DNA of 64,000 nt from Polynucleobacter sp. MG-6-Vaara-E2 (GCF_018687695.1 NZ_CP061303.1:1302001-1366000); one strand, 5' to 3'. Counted from the stretch's first letter, positions 16,791 through 26,650 are shown. Notes: generated by a model not told the origin, from the letters alone. Made by a program: numbers and translations.

Positions 16791-18290
16791 CTACTGCCCT
16801 TTTACCTGATAGCCTGCCCGCATTACTCCAGATCCCTGACCAATAGTAGTAGTTAGGGTTGACCACTTACCAGTTAAGCTACCTAGCGAGCCAAACTGGC
16901 CAATCATATTTAAGGTTGCTGATCCTGGTCCAGAGGTAGTCCCCATGGGTAATTGTACGTTTTGAGCATTTGCTGCTGTTAGGGCACTAAAGCTCGAACT
17001 TCCAGAACTCACTATGCTTCCAGTGGCGCCGTTAAAGTTGGCATAAGAAACGTTATAAGAGTTTGTCATCACAGAAGTTGAATAATTAAGTACAACTGTT
17101 TGCGAGTTGATAGTTGCAGTAGCGCCAGTTCCACAGTTCGTATTTTGACAGGCCATGCCAATGTTATTGGCGCTAAAACTAACATTGCCTAGTGGGCCCA
17201 TTCTGCTATTAATAATGTCGCTTGCAGAATAAATGGTTGGAAATACTAAAAGTGCGTAATAGGTCGCAAAATCACTATTTATAAATTGTGACAAAGTGCT
17301 AGTTGGCACTATAGTACCTGGTGGCATACCAAAAGCTTTAACAATCCCTGCCGAAACTTCTGGGTTATTCGAAATAGCATCACTTAGTACGCTAGCACTT
17401 AGCATATTGCTATTGCCATTTAAAGCAGTTTGGGCATTGACTGCATTTGTAAAACTGGTTTTAAAGTTCTGAGCAGCAGCAGCACTTACATAACGACTAG
17501 CATCTACAGAATTAGCTAACTCAGCTGAAGATAGGCCTGAATTCGATTGGGTGTTTGATTGATTAGGGTTGTTTGAAGAGCTAGCTGCAGTCTGGGTATT
17601 TGGCGCCGTATTACTAGACCCCACTTTTTGAGTAATCCCTTTAAGTGTTTCAATAGGTACTAGCGATGGACTAGAAAGATTTCCCTGGGCACCAACCTGT
17701 ACCCCCCAACCAGATTTACTCAATGTCGCTGTTGAGCTAGCACCCTGATTAGTACTGGTGATGCCAACAACGCCATGCAATAAAACGACGGTAGAAGACC
17801 CATTGGGCGCGACCTCACCGGCAACCCCAGTTCCGCGCACCGCAATCGTCGCATTTGGAATCGAGACTTTCATAGCGTCAGGATTGCCATTAGAGATCTT
17901 TCCCGAAACAAACTTAAATGCCCCGCGTTGAATACTGACATTCAACTCCGATTTATTGGGGTCATAGACAAACTTATCAATGATCAAGATACTGTTGGGT
18001 CCAATATTGAAAACAGACTGATCCTTGAGTAGAATCTGCAGTCGGTTTTGAGGGCCAGTCTTAATTTCATCATTCAAATAAATCGGCTGACCCGTTCCCG
18101 CGGATCGCCCAATGATCTTGCCTTCTAAAGATACGGTTTTAATAGTTGCTGGTTCATTAGCCAAAGCAATGATGCCTGACTGTGCTGGCATTTGATCTGC
18201 AAATGCGCCACCCATACCAATGCAAACAAGGAAAGAAAGATAAATTACCTGAGAAATGAGGAGGCGATGATTTATTAAGCTCATAGTCAA
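16791..18290 (-). CDS. FecR-domain secreted protein, paralogue 1
   Basis: A 499-residue exported protein with signal peptide (LSFLVCIGMGGAFA). The FecR beta-domain is at about 55-200 (NDEIKTGPQNRLQILLKDQS, FNIGPNSILIIDKFVYD, PNATIAVRGTGVAG, VVLLHGVVGI). A Ser/Asn-rich linker and a C-terminal beta-rich domain with a GNVSFSANNIGMAC block follow. FecR-family proteins without a sigma partner are often found with CHASE2 cyclases and are thought to be periplasmic or surface sensors or ligands; their mechanism is not known. The downstream paralogue (18311-20497) has the same N- and C-terminal domains. Spacing of 20 bp suggests an operon with it and with the barrel protein and the cyclase. Confidence 0.85.
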   Translation of the reverse strand: MTMSLINHRLLISQVIYLSFLVCIGMGGAFADQMPAQSGIIALANEPATIKTVSLEGKIIGRSAGTGQPIYLNDEIKTGPQNRLQILLKDQSVFNIGPNSILIIDKFVYDPNKSELNVSIQRGAFKFVSGKISNGNPDAMKVSIPNATIAVRGTGVAGEVAPNGSSTVVLLHGVVGITSTNQGASSTATLSKSGWGVQVGAQGNLSSPSLVPIETLKGITQKVGSSNTAPNTQTAASSSNNPNQSNTQSNSGLSSAELANSVDASRYVSAAAAQNFKTSFTNAVNAQTALNGNSNMLSASVLSDAISNNPEVSAGIVKAFGMPPGTIVPTSTLSQFINSDFATYYALLVFPTIYSASDIINSRMGPLGNVSFSANNIGMACQNTNCGTGATATINSQTVVLNYSTSVMTNSYNVSYANFNGATGSIVSSGSSSFSALTAANAQNVQLPMGTTSGPGSATLNMIGQFGSLGSLTGKWSTLTTTIGQGSGVMRAGYQVKGQ

Positions 18291-18310
18291 TTTCCTAAAA
18301 ATTGATTGCC

Positions 18311-20497
18311 TTACTTTCCTAAAATTTTATACCCATTACCAACACCCATATAAGCACTACCGCTATTAATGCTGGTATATACAGTGGCTAAGTTAGCCCT
18401 ATTAGTGACATTTTGAAGCCCCACTGAAGTTAAAACGACATCCATTGCAGCGCTCACTGGCGCTGTAGAGACCTGTCCTGATACAGGCAAACTAACAATC
18501 GTTGGTGAACTCCAATTGATTGCTGTTGCACTATTTGAACCACTTACCGTTCCAGTGTACCCATTGAACTGATTAAAACTAATGTTGTAGTTGTTCGTTA
18601 CAGTTGAATTTTGGAAATTGAAAATAAATGCATGGTTATTAATCGTTGCAGATCCCCCGCCACAGTTGACGCCCGGAATACAGCTCATTGCCACGTTTGT
18701 TGTACTAAATGTCACATTTCCTAAAGGACCAAGAACTGTAGGAGTTGCAATCGTTTGGGAGATAGTTTCAAGCGTAGGAAGCGTCTGGGCAGCTGTAAGT
18801 GCTGAGGCATAAGCACTTAAGGAGCTATTGGCAGCTGCCAATGCAGATGCAGAAGCTTGATTTGCTGCTGTCTGAGCTGAGGTCATTGCATTAGTAGCAG
18901 CAGAATTGGCATTACCAGCAGAAGTAATCGCCGTATTCGCTTGGGTGCTGATGGTATTTGCTTGACTGACGATACTGGCTGCAGCGGTCTTAGAATCTTG
19001 TGAAGCACCTGAGCCATTAAGAACTAAATTAGCCTGGGTAGTTGCAGTATTTGCATATCCAATCGCCGTTGTCGCAGCTTGACTACTCGATGTCGAATTT
19101 TGAGAGGCGCTTGTTGCACTTGTAGATGTTTGAGTTGAGTAATTGCTTGCTAAATTCGATGCAGAGGAAGCCGAAGCGGCGGCGGCAGCGGCTAATTCAT
19201 TAGCGCGGATTGCAAGTTCAGGTGCTGTGCCAGTAACAGCGTTAGCTGCAATTGTCGCTTGATTTGCTGCAGTCGTAGCATATGTCGATGCTAGATTATT
19301 TTGAGTTGTAGCGTTACCTGCTTGAGTGACAGCAGTACTGGCTAAAGATTGAGAAGTACCTAGATAAGTATTTGCTGAAGAGAGTTGCGCATTTCCTAAA
19401 CCAAGATTATTGCTTGCTTCCGCAGTGGAGTAACTTGTCGAACTTGCGCCCGCTAAGGCAGTAGAGGTATTGACCGCTGTCGATGCGCTGTTTCCGATGG
19501 TAGATTGAATGGTGGAAGATGTTATGGGCATACTAGTCGAAGCGATACTATTTGTTACCGCGGTAATAGCTACCGCCTCAGATAGCTGTGGAGCTACAAC
19601 ATTAGCATTAGCACTTGTGCTTGTAGAAACTGCTGTTGCAGAAGAAATAACAACCGCTTCAGATGCGACTGGAGTCGTAGTGTTGGCAGTAGAACTGGCA
19701 GTGCTTGTTGCTGGGGCACTACTAGCAGTATTAGTTTGCGTTGTCTGGGAAGACTGATTAGAGGAGCTACCAGTTGCATTGGTATTATTTTGGACTGGTG
19801 CTGTAGACGAGCTAGATGCTGTTTGAGTAGTAGTTTGGTTTGTTTTTGAAGTTTGGATAATGTTTCGAGACACATCCGCAGGCAATTTCACCGGTGCACT
19901 CACCACACCTGAGGGATTAATTTGTACCGCCCAACCTGATTTTGTTAAGGTTGAAGTACTGTTGTTAGCAATACTAGTTACATTAACAACACCATGAAGC
20001 AAAATCACTGTTGCCGATCCATTGGGCTCTACTGTTCCAGCCACTCCAGTTCCTCTTACAGCAATTGTGGCATTTGGCAAACTCACCTTCATTGCTTCTT
20101 CAGAGGAATTGGCAATCTTGCCAGAGAAAAACTTAAAGGCTCCTTTTTTTACGGAAACATTCAGGTCTGATTTTTGTGTATCGTAAACAAACTTATCAAT
20201 CACAATCGTACTATTAGGTCCAATATTAAATACGGTCTGGTCTTTAAGTAAAATTTGAGCCTTAGATGTGGGGCTAGTACTAATTTCATCATTTAAATAA
20301 ATTGACTGACCCACTAACACCATGCGGTTTAGCACAGCACCTGTAATAGGTTTTGTTTTGACAGCAATCGGCTCCGATGCTACTGAGATAATTCCAGACT
20401 GCAGCGGCATTTGATCAGCATATGTACTCTTCACGACTATCAAAACAAGAAAAATCATGTATTGTATTTTCAAGCTCGAAGAGTGCATACCAATCAA
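18311..20497 (-). CDS. FecR-domain secreted protein, paralogue 2, with Ala/Ser/Thr-rich insert
   Basis: A 728-residue paralogue of the neighbouring FecR protein. It has a signal peptide, a FecR domain at about 60-215 (PNATIAVRGTGVAGTVEPNG) and the matching C-terminal domain (GNVTFSTTNVAMSC). Between them lies a ~350-residue low-complexity segment rich in Ala, Ser, Thr, Asn and Gln. It contains helix-like tandem stretches (SASSASNLASNY, QAATTAIGYANTATTQ) that could form a long stalk or coiled coil. ATGs at 20497 and 20488 are both possible starts. The low-complexity segment could vary in length between strains. It lies 8 bp downstream of the TPR-barrel gene. Confidence 0.83.
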   Translation of the reverse strand: MIGMHSSSLKIQYMIFLVLIVVKSTYADQMPLQSGIISVASEPIAVKTKPITGAVLNRMVLVGQSIYLNDEISTSPTSKAQILLKDQTVFNIGPNSTIVIDKFVYDTQKSDLNVSVKKGAFKFFSGKIANSSEEAMKVSLPNATIAVRGTGVAGTVEPNGSATVILLHGVVNVTSIANNSTSTLTKSGWAVQINPSGVVSAPVKLPADVSRNIIQTSKTNQTTTQTASSSSTAPVQNNTNATGSSSNQSSQTTQTNTASSAPATSTASSTANTTTPVASEAVVISSATAVSTSTSANANVVAPQLSEAVAITAVTNSIASTSMPITSSTIQSTIGNSASTAVNTSTALAGASSTSYSTAEASNNLGLGNAQLSSANTYLGTSQSLASTAVTQAGNATTQNNLASTYATTAANQATIAANAVTGTAPELAIRANELAAAAAASASSASNLASNYSTQTSTSATSASQNSTSSSQAATTAIGYANTATTQANLVLNGSGASQDSKTAAASIVSQANTISTQANTAITSAGNANSAATNAMTSAQTAANQASASALAAANSSLSAYASALTAAQTLPTLETISQTIATPTVLGPLGNVTFSTTNVAMSCIPGVNCGGGSATINNHAFIFNFQNSTVTNNYNISFNQFNGYTGTVSGSNSATAINWSSPTIVSLPVSGQVSTAPVSAAMDVVLTSVGLQNVTNRANLATVYTSINSGSAYMGVGNGYKILGK

Positions 20498-20505
20498 TTG
20501 AATGA

Positions 20506-21930
20506 TTAAAAACCTTTACTGAAAACCAACATATACTGCCTTGATTGGCTTGCATAGGTCTGCACATTAGAGTTGGAATTACTTTGCTGATAATTTAAAC
20601 TCATTGTTAAATCTTTGCGTTCAGGTCTTGTAAAATAAGGGAGTGCAACTGTATATGAGCCACCAATACTGGCTGTCTGGATCTGTTTTTGAATCCCACT
20701 AATTGGGTCACTATCGGCATATTGATTGCTAAGATTACTCACAAATCCTGTGATCATCCCATATTTAAAAAGGTAACTAATACTTGCTAACTCATAATTC
20801 ATCATATAACTTTCATAGCTCAACTTGGCGGCATAGTTATAGTGAGATAGGTTTGCCTCCGCTAACCAATTAGCATTAATAAAGTATTTACCACTTAAAA
20901 TATAACCGGTCATAAAATTACTTCTTGCGTTCGTTCCAGAGTAGTTTTGACCTTCTAATTGATTGTTATAGCCATAATTAAAACTACCATTGACAAGGAG
21001 GCTCTCACCAATCGCTTTTTGGTAAGAGCTAGAAGCCCAATTGCTATTCATATATCCCTTATTACTCAGGGTTGTTTGAGAACTATTCCAACCCAAAGTA
21101 AAACGATCAGTAATATCACCAGACTGATATGCAATTGTTCCTGTGTTAACTCCTAAATTCGCCAAACCATAATTAATATCAGGATTAGAATTTTGATATT
21201 GCTGGTTATAGCGACTTAATGTCACGACAATGGATTCATTCGCTTGATTTTCAAGGGATCGCTCAAAACTTACTGAGCCAAAATACATAAATGTTGTTGC
21301 ATAGTTAGAGGCATATGATGGATTAGTGAGATCAAATCCTTGGATCGTCAAATATCTTGGCGAACTTAAAGGATTCATAGATCTTCCGATACCCGCCTGC
21401 AAAATACCGCTATATTTCCAAACTTTTTCGTCATACTCAAGAGTTCCCAGCTCTGCCTTCGCAGCATCCTTTTGAAGTTGAGTAGCCAAAGGATTGTCGA
21501 TTACCTCTTGGAAATACCCCTTAGCCTCTACAGCATTACCTAAGTGCTTTTCGGTTTGCGCCATTAATAACTGAACCCTAGGCTCATTTGGATATAGGCT
21601 TAAAACACGATCTAAGGTAGCTGATGCCCCCTTAAAGTTACCAATCTCGAGTTGCGCAAGAGCGAGTTCAACATTGAGCGGTAAAGAAGTTGGGTTTTGA
21701 TAGACCTTCTCAAATAAGTTATCTGCTTTTTTTTGTCTGCCCCCATCCAAAGGAGTAAATTGATCATTCGAAAAGTCGATTGATCCAGGCGTTTGAGTCT
21801 CCATGTTGACTAATGGGGCTGGACTTTGAGCCAATGCAGATCCAATACTCACCGTAAAAAATGCTGTAAGTACCTGTGCCAAGTAAGTTTTAGAATGAGA
21901 TATTTGGAGCATGAATCTAAGAATTATCAA
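20506..21930 (-). CDS. Outer-membrane beta-barrel protein with N-terminal TPR domain
   Basis: A 474-residue protein with a signal peptide ending SIGSALAQ. The start may be the second Met at 21912. It has about three TPR-like helical hairpins (residues 65-170: ALAQLEIGNFKGASATLDRV, LLMAQTEKHLGNAVEAKGYF) and then a C-terminal ~290-residue region of alternating beta strands ending in aromatic Phe (MLVFSKGF), the classic outer-membrane barrel signature. The layout is like the Slam/DUF560 class, which moves or displays surface lipoproteins, but identity is not certain. It sits between the FecR genes and the CHASE2 cyclase, so it may place or present the FecR proteins. Confidence 0.78.
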   Translation of the reverse strand: MIILRFMLQISHSKTYLAQVLTAFFTVSIGSALAQSPAPLVNMETQTPGSIDFSNDQFTPLDGGRQKKADNLFEKVYQNPTSLPLNVELALAQLEIGNFKGASATLDRVLSLYPNEPRVQLLMAQTEKHLGNAVEAKGYFQEVIDNPLATQLQKDAAKAELGTLEYDEKVWKYSGILQAGIGRSMNPLSSPRYLTIQGFDLTNPSYASNYATTFMYFGSVSFERSLENQANESIVVTLSRYNQQYQNSNPDINYGLANLGVNTGTIAYQSGDITDRFTLGWNSSQTTLSNKGYMNSNWASSSYQKAIGESLLVNGSFNYGYNNQLEGQNYSGTNARSNFMTGYILSGKYFINANWLAEANLSHYNYAAKLSYESYMMNYELASISYLFKYGMITGFVSNLSNQYADSDPISGIQKQIQTASIGGSYTVALPYFTRPERKDLTMSLNYQQSNSNSNVQTYASQSRQYMLVFSKGF

Positions 21931-21959
21931 TGAGACTATAGGTTGATCAATAAATTCAA

Positions 21960-23963
21960 TTAGTTCACAAATTTAGCGGTAAATATATTGAGCACCTCAA
22001 CCTTGCCGCGGATTTCAGTACTGCCCACTAAATTAATTTGAATAGTCCTGTTATTGAATTCCAAAATTTGACCATCCACCAAGTTATCAGAGGCAATCAA
22101 AATGGGTTGACCCTTTTCCTTGGTTAGACTCTCTAGTCGCGATGCAGTATTGACGGCGTCCCCCAGCGCGGTATAGTTAAAGCGAAACTCAGAACCAAAA
22201 TTGCCTACAGTGATTGGTCCTGAGCAAATTCCAATACCAAAGGCGATTTTAATTTCGAGGGTGATGGGATCAAGGTTATAAATTTGGGAGCGAATGATTT
22301 CCAAATCCTCTTGGATTCGACACGCACCATAAATCGCGCGAATTGTATGATTATCTTGTTTTTCAGGCGCATTCCAAAAGGCCATTACTGCATCGCCAAT
22401 ATACTTATCGATAGTGGCACCGCTCTCTATCAGTCTCGCAGTAACTTCATTCATAATGGTGCCGATTACCTTAACCATCAATTCTGGATGTGGCTTGAGT
22501 TTTTCTGTAAGCGCAGTAAATCCTCTCAAATCTAAAAAAAGAACGCTTGCTTCTATCAACTCACCTCCTAGTTTAGGCGCAAGATCACTTTTAGAAATTC
22601 GCTTAACTACATCAGGGGGAACATACTGTGCAAATGAATTTTGTAATTTTTTTCTCAAGCGCTCCTCATAAAAGGATTGTAAGACATAAGTAATAAATCC
22701 ACCGCTGATTAAAATTAAGGAGCTGGTTAAAAAATTGAAAACAAATCCAAACTTTATAAATGAAAAAGCAGAAATTCCAACTAATATTGAAAAGCTGGCA
22801 CTCACAATCATTAGCGAGTACATCAAAGGAACCCGGACTATTGAGTAACAGACCATAATCGCAATCAGTGCGCACAAAAGAAAAATCATACGATCAAAAC
22901 CTAGGCTACTGGTGATGTATCGTTCAGATAAAATTTGATCTAAGGTTTGTAGGTGCAATAGCGCGCCAGGAATAGAGTCTTCATTAATTGTTGCATGTCG
23001 ATCTCCAAGTGCGAGAGCGTTCACTCCGAAGATTGCTAAGTGATTATCCAAACCTGCAACTGGTCCATCCAAGAATCGGGAAGCAGAAATTTGCCTAAAT
23101 CGTTGAGTGCTACCATGATGGTATAGCAATTGACCTTTGAGATTAGCTTGTACGATGAAGTCACCAACCTTGATTAGGAGTCCGTGACCACTATCAGTTA
23201 GCTTAACGACATAATTTCGAGCACCCTGTGCGACACGAAGCATTTCCATGCTCAAAGAGGGAATCAACTGTCCCTGGTGATTTGCAATAATTAAATTTTC
23301 ACGGATTAGGCCATCCTGCTCGTTAGCGTTTACGAATCCAAATCCAGGGGCACTTTTGATCGTTTTTTGAGGAAGAATTAGGCTAGAGCTTGATAAGAGT
23401 TGTTCACTAACATCATTAGAGCTTACAAATAAATTTTGAAGACGAGAATGTTCAATTAATGCTGCAGATTTTTGGTTCTTGCCTAATGAAAAAGCAATAA
23501 CCGCTGGGGATTGAGACAACACCTCATCTAATTTAATATCCCCACTTTCAAAACCTAAATTCTGCAATATATTGATGGGGATATGTAAGTTACGAGCAAG
23601 CTGATGAGGAGAGTATCGATCCTCTTCTAAAAAAAGTACATCAACTCCAATTGCCGCAACACCACTCTTCTTCACATTATTAATAATTTTGGCAATCACC
23701 TGTCTTGGCCATGGCCATTGCCCTAATTGATTTAGAGCATCATCATCTATGGCAATAAGAATTAATCCAGCGGAGTTGTCGCGATAATATTGATCGTATG
23801 GAAATGTTTGAGATAAGAAATCTAATGATTTTTTACTGCCAAAATCATTAAATTCAAAAATATCAAAGAAACTGAGAGTAAATAGAAAAATCGTAGCAAT
23901 AAGACCTACTTTCAAAGGGCTTACTTGCCTAATATTCATTTTAGGGGAAAAACGGATTTTCAT
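21960..23963 (-). CDS. CHASE2-domain membrane adenylate cyclase (class III)
   Basis: A 667-residue sensor cyclase. It has a first membrane segment at about 18-36, a large periplasmic CHASE2 domain (about 45-345: GLILIAIDDDALNQLGQWPW, AAIGVDVLFLEED), three membrane segments (about 357-430) and a C-terminal class III catalytic domain (about 470-640). Metal aspartates are in FLDLRGFT (D478) and KYIGDAVMAFW (D524). The purine-specifying pair is Lys520 and Thr598 (in YTALGDAVN), which fits ATP rather than GTP. Transition-state Asn605 and Arg609 are in NTASRLE. It is expected to make cAMP in response to a periplasmic cue, possibly delivered by the FecR proteins encoded downstream. Confidence 0.93.
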   Translation of the reverse strand: MKIRFSPKMNIRQVSPLKVGLIATIFLFTLSFFDIFEFNDFGSKKSLDFLSQTFPYDQYYRDNSAGLILIAIDDDALNQLGQWPWPRQVIAKIINNVKKSGVAAIGVDVLFLEEDRYSPHQLARNLHIPINILQNLGFESGDIKLDEVLSQSPAVIAFSLGKNQKSAALIEHSRLQNLFVSSNDVSEQLLSSSSLILPQKTIKSAPGFGFVNANEQDGLIRENLIIANHQGQLIPSLSMEMLRVAQGARNYVVKLTDSGHGLLIKVGDFIVQANLKGQLLYHHGSTQRFRQISASRFLDGPVAGLDNHLAIFGVNALALGDRHATINEDSIPGALLHLQTLDQILSERYITSSLGFDRMIFLLCALIAIMVCYSIVRVPLMYSLMIVSASFSILVGISAFSFIKFGFVFNFLTSSLILISGGFITYVLQSFYEERLRKKLQNSFAQYVPPDVVKRISKSDLAPKLGGELIEASVLFLDLRGFTALTEKLKPHPELMVKVIGTIMNEVTARLIESGATIDKYIGDAVMAFWNAPEKQDNHTIRAIYGACRIQEDLEIIRSQIYNLDPITLEIKIAFGIGICSGPITVGNFGSEFRFNYTALGDAVNTASRLESLTKEKGQPILIASDNLVDGQILEFNNRTIQINLVGSTEIRGKVEVLNIFTAKFVN

Positions 23964-24066
23964 AGCTCAAGTAGATGGTAAACATAGGTCTAATAATTAA
24001 AAACTAACTACAATCTAAAAAATATTTCAACCAAAAAAGGCATACGAAAGAGATGATTCTCGTAGA

Positions 24067-25419
24067 ATGCTAAAAATACTTTCTCACGCTATTTGTGCAA
24101 CCATTTTACCCACTAAATCTGAAGAATCCGTGAATCCTGTGATGTTAAATAAGCCATTTAGTAGCCTTCTGAGCGACCTTATTATTGGCATTATTCAACG
24201 CTATGCCAAAGATAGAGACATTGTTTTAGCTCTTAACTGGGCTCTTCCTATTATTCTGGAATCCATACAAGCTCAGGCACTATCCTTATTTTTAGCCAAT
24301 CATGATCAATCTAAACTTCAATGCGAGATCTGCCTTGGACCAGTAGACATCAAAGGAATATCGATTCCATCAAACACAGGTTTAGTTGGCAAGTCGTTTA
24401 CTACCCAAACAGGACTTCTAACTCAAGACGCCAAGACTGATGCAAATCATTATTCTGCGGTAGATAAAAAAACCGGGTTTGAGACTCACTCAATATTGAC
24501 AGTACCAATCATGTCTGGCAAGCGCAGTTATGGTTGTCTACAAGCGATCAATCGGATGGATAATGGTCGCATTACTCATTTTGACCAATCCCACCTTGAG
24601 TCTTTTGAACACCTTGCTCTAATTTTGGGAGTAGCTTTTGAAAATCTCTCCCTCACAGAGCAAATGATTAAAGATGCCTTAATTAAAAAAGATTTGTTAA
24701 CTGCTGAGGAAACCCAAAAAAATCTATTTGCTTCCCTGGAAAATATTGATGTCATTCATGGTTTGGTTATCCCAGCACGCAATCTTTCGGGTGATTTTTT
24801 AGACTACCTTAGGATTGACAATTCAATCTTTTTTTGTGAGGGTGACGTATCAGGAAAGGGCATCCCTGCCGCCTTAACAGTGGCAAGGTGCCTAGCCCTA
24901 TTTCGGTATATGGCAAACCAGGGCCAATCGTCTGCTGAAATCGCCATGTACTTGAATCATGAAATGTACCAGATGTCCGAACGCTTTGAAGGCTCAGCGG
25001 GATTTGTAACACTGTTTATCGGTCAATATGATCTTACGACCAAAAAGGTGGAATACCTTAACTGTGGTCATGGCAATATTGTGATCTGTGATGCGAACCA
25101 AGAAATTGATACTCGGGCTTCTGCCCTCCCCCCTATTGGGGTTGTTCCCTCCGAGGAATTAAATTGGCAGTGTGAGCAGCTTGAATTAGACGCTAAGAAA
25201 ATGTTTATTTTTACAGACGGCATCTTAGAGGCAAAGATTACAGGAACAAACGATGAAATCGGGCTAGAAGGCGTTATTTCGCTTATTAAATTGATCGCTT
25301 GTTTATCGCCCCAAAAAGGCGCTGGGAAAATTCAAAGCTTGTTTATTGGAAACAGATTAGAAACCTGTGATGACGCAACTATGCTGATTCTAGGTAGTTT
25401 CAATACAACTCTATCTTAA
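24067..25419 (+). CDS. GAF-domain SpoIIE/RsbU-type PP2C phosphatase
   Basis: A 450-residue soluble protein. A GAF domain occupies about 45-195 (TGLVGKSFTTQTGLLTQDAK, SILTVPIM). A helical linker follows, then a PP2C/SpoIIE domain (235-448) with metal-binding motifs SGDFLDY (241-247), GDVSGKGIPAAL (259-270), NCGHGN (332-337), FTDGILE (382-388) and CDDATML (434-440). It would dephosphorylate a phospho-STAS antagonist, probably that at 441-911, on a GAF-sensed signal. The gene is divergent from the CHASE2 cyclase. Its last 4 bp overlap the convergent cyclic-nucleotide-binding gene. An internal ATG at 24142 is an alternative start. Confidence 0.92.
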   Translation: MLKILSHAICATILPTKSEESVNPVMLNKPFSSLLSDLIIGIIQRYAKDRDIVLALNWALPIILESIQAQALSLFLANHDQSKLQCEICLGPVDIKGISIPSNTGLVGKSFTTQTGLLTQDAKTDANHYSAVDKKTGFETHSILTVPIMSGKRSYGCLQAINRMDNGRITHFDQSHLESFEHLALILGVAFENLSLTEQMIKDALIKKDLLTAEETQKNLFASLENIDVIHGLVIPARNLSGDFLDYLRIDNSIFFCEGDVSGKGIPAALTVARCLALFRYMANQGQSSAEIAMYLNHEMYQMSERFEGSAGFVTLFIGQYDLTTKKVEYLNCGHGNIVICDANQEIDTRASALPPIGVVPSEELNWQCEQLELDAKKMFIFTDGILEAKITGTNDEIGLEGVISLIKLIACLSPQKGAGKIQSLFIGNRLETCDDATMLILGSFNTTLS

Positions 25420-26474
25420 CGCTCCCAATAATTAACCTGTTTGGTACTGTTGCTAGCACGCAATATTCCAACTAGTAATTTCATATTTGAGAGTGTTGGC
25501 GTAACTGGTTGGCCACTATAAACTAAAGCCTTTAAATCCTTTTCTTCGATACGAATATTTCCGTTGCGAATAAAAGAGAGTAGATTGCGAGTAACCACTT
25601 CTGCCAAGCCTTTTTGGCTTTCAATAGCAGATTGAAATACCTGGGTTGGCAAAAACATCATCTCTGCATCTTCAGTAATAACTACCGTCGCAGATCGTGG
25701 TAAACCATCAATAAGTCCAAATTCACCTACATATTCACCTGGATGAACCGACTTTATTTCATTAAATGTATTGGTACTGATATTGGCAAGCCTAATGGTG
25801 CATTGCCCTTTTAATAAAATAAAAAGGCCATTAGGCTCATCACCCTCGCAGAAAAGAAACTGCCCTCTTTTTCCCTCGACATTTGAAACTAAGCCCATAA
25901 GGTAAATGAGGTCAGTGCCGCTTAATCCCATAAAAAATGGGATATCCTCAATATTAATCTCAGCGGTTGGCTTATGCTCAGCTTTAGTCCCTACAGGATT
26001 TGTGCCACGGGTTGCAGTAGAAGGAATTGGCGGGACGTAAGACGGGGAGGTTTTTTTCAACTCTTGGAGCTTGGCAATTTTTTCTTTTGCCTGGGTATGC
26101 CCCATTTTTAACGCCAACTGATAAGTCGCAAGCGCCTTATCGTAATCAACAATTCCTGCTCGACCAGTTTGGTAGTAATGCGCAAGACTAAGAATGGCTT
26201 TTAAATGCCCTAACTTTGCCGCCTTGTAGAAATTCTGAAAGGCATTGCTTGGGCTCATTGCACAACCCCAACCAATATCTTGATACTCACCCAACTTATA
26301 GATTGCCTCTGGGTCGTTTTGCCTTGCAGCTCTTGAGTAATAGGAGTAGCTGGTAGACAAGCTAGCCTGCACGTTTCGACCCGAGAAATACTCTTGGGCA
26401 AGCTCGATTTGAGCTTTTACATCGCCTTTGTCGGCTTTACTCTTCAAACGCTCAATTTTGCTAAAGTCAAACAT
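25416..26474 (-). CDS. Sel1-repeat protein with C-terminal cyclic nucleotide-binding domain
   Basis: A 352-residue protein. Residues 15-135 hold about three Sel1-like repeats (AQIELAQEYFSGRNVQASLS, AIYKLGEYQDIGWG, AILSLAHYYQTGRAGIVDYD). Residues 178-305 form a CAP_ED fold. The phosphate-binding cassette reads GEFGLIDGLPRSATVV (250-265), keeping the Glu and Arg that contact cyclic nucleotide ribose and phosphate in CAP and PKA. No DNA-binding helix-turn-helix follows, so it is not a CRP-type regulator. I infer a cAMP-responsive scaffold. The nearby cyclase and class-I-like PDE would set its ligand level. Confidence 0.88.
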   Translation of the reverse strand: MFDFSKIERLKSKADKGDVKAQIELAQEYFSGRNVQASLSTSYSYYSRAARQNDPEAIYKLGEYQDIGWGCAMSPSNAFQNFYKAAKLGHLKAILSLAHYYQTGRAGIVDYDKALATYQLALKMGHTQAKEKIAKLQELKKTSPSYVPPIPSTATRGTNPVGTKAEHKPTAEINIEDIPFFMGLSGTDLIYLMGLVSNVEGKRGQFLFCEGDEPNGLFILLKGQCTIRLANISTNTFNEIKSVHPGEYVGEFGLIDGLPRSATVVITEDAEMMFLPTQVFQSAIESQKGLAEVVTRNLLSFIRNGNIRIEEKDLKALVYSGQPVTPTLSNMKLLVGILRASNSTKQVNYWER

Positions 26475-26650
26475 GAAATAAGCCTAAGGTTGTTTTATTA
26501 ACATTCTAATTTAAGTAATCTACGCCATCGAGTGATCTTGAACTAGAAGATGGATAGATTGGGGGGTACTCGGAAGTTAAATATACTCTAAGTAATTGAA
26601 TTTAATCAACTTTTATCAGACTAAATATTTACATTCAATCATCACTAGCA

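Noticed and set aside
19509..19875. Open frames on both strands inside the low-complexity FecR gene
   Set aside because: Repetitive Ala/Ser/Thr codons generate long open frames by chance in other registers.
25416..26474. CRP/FNR-type transcription factor
   Set aside because: The cyclic-nucleotide domain is not followed by a helix-turn-helix; Sel1 repeats precede it.
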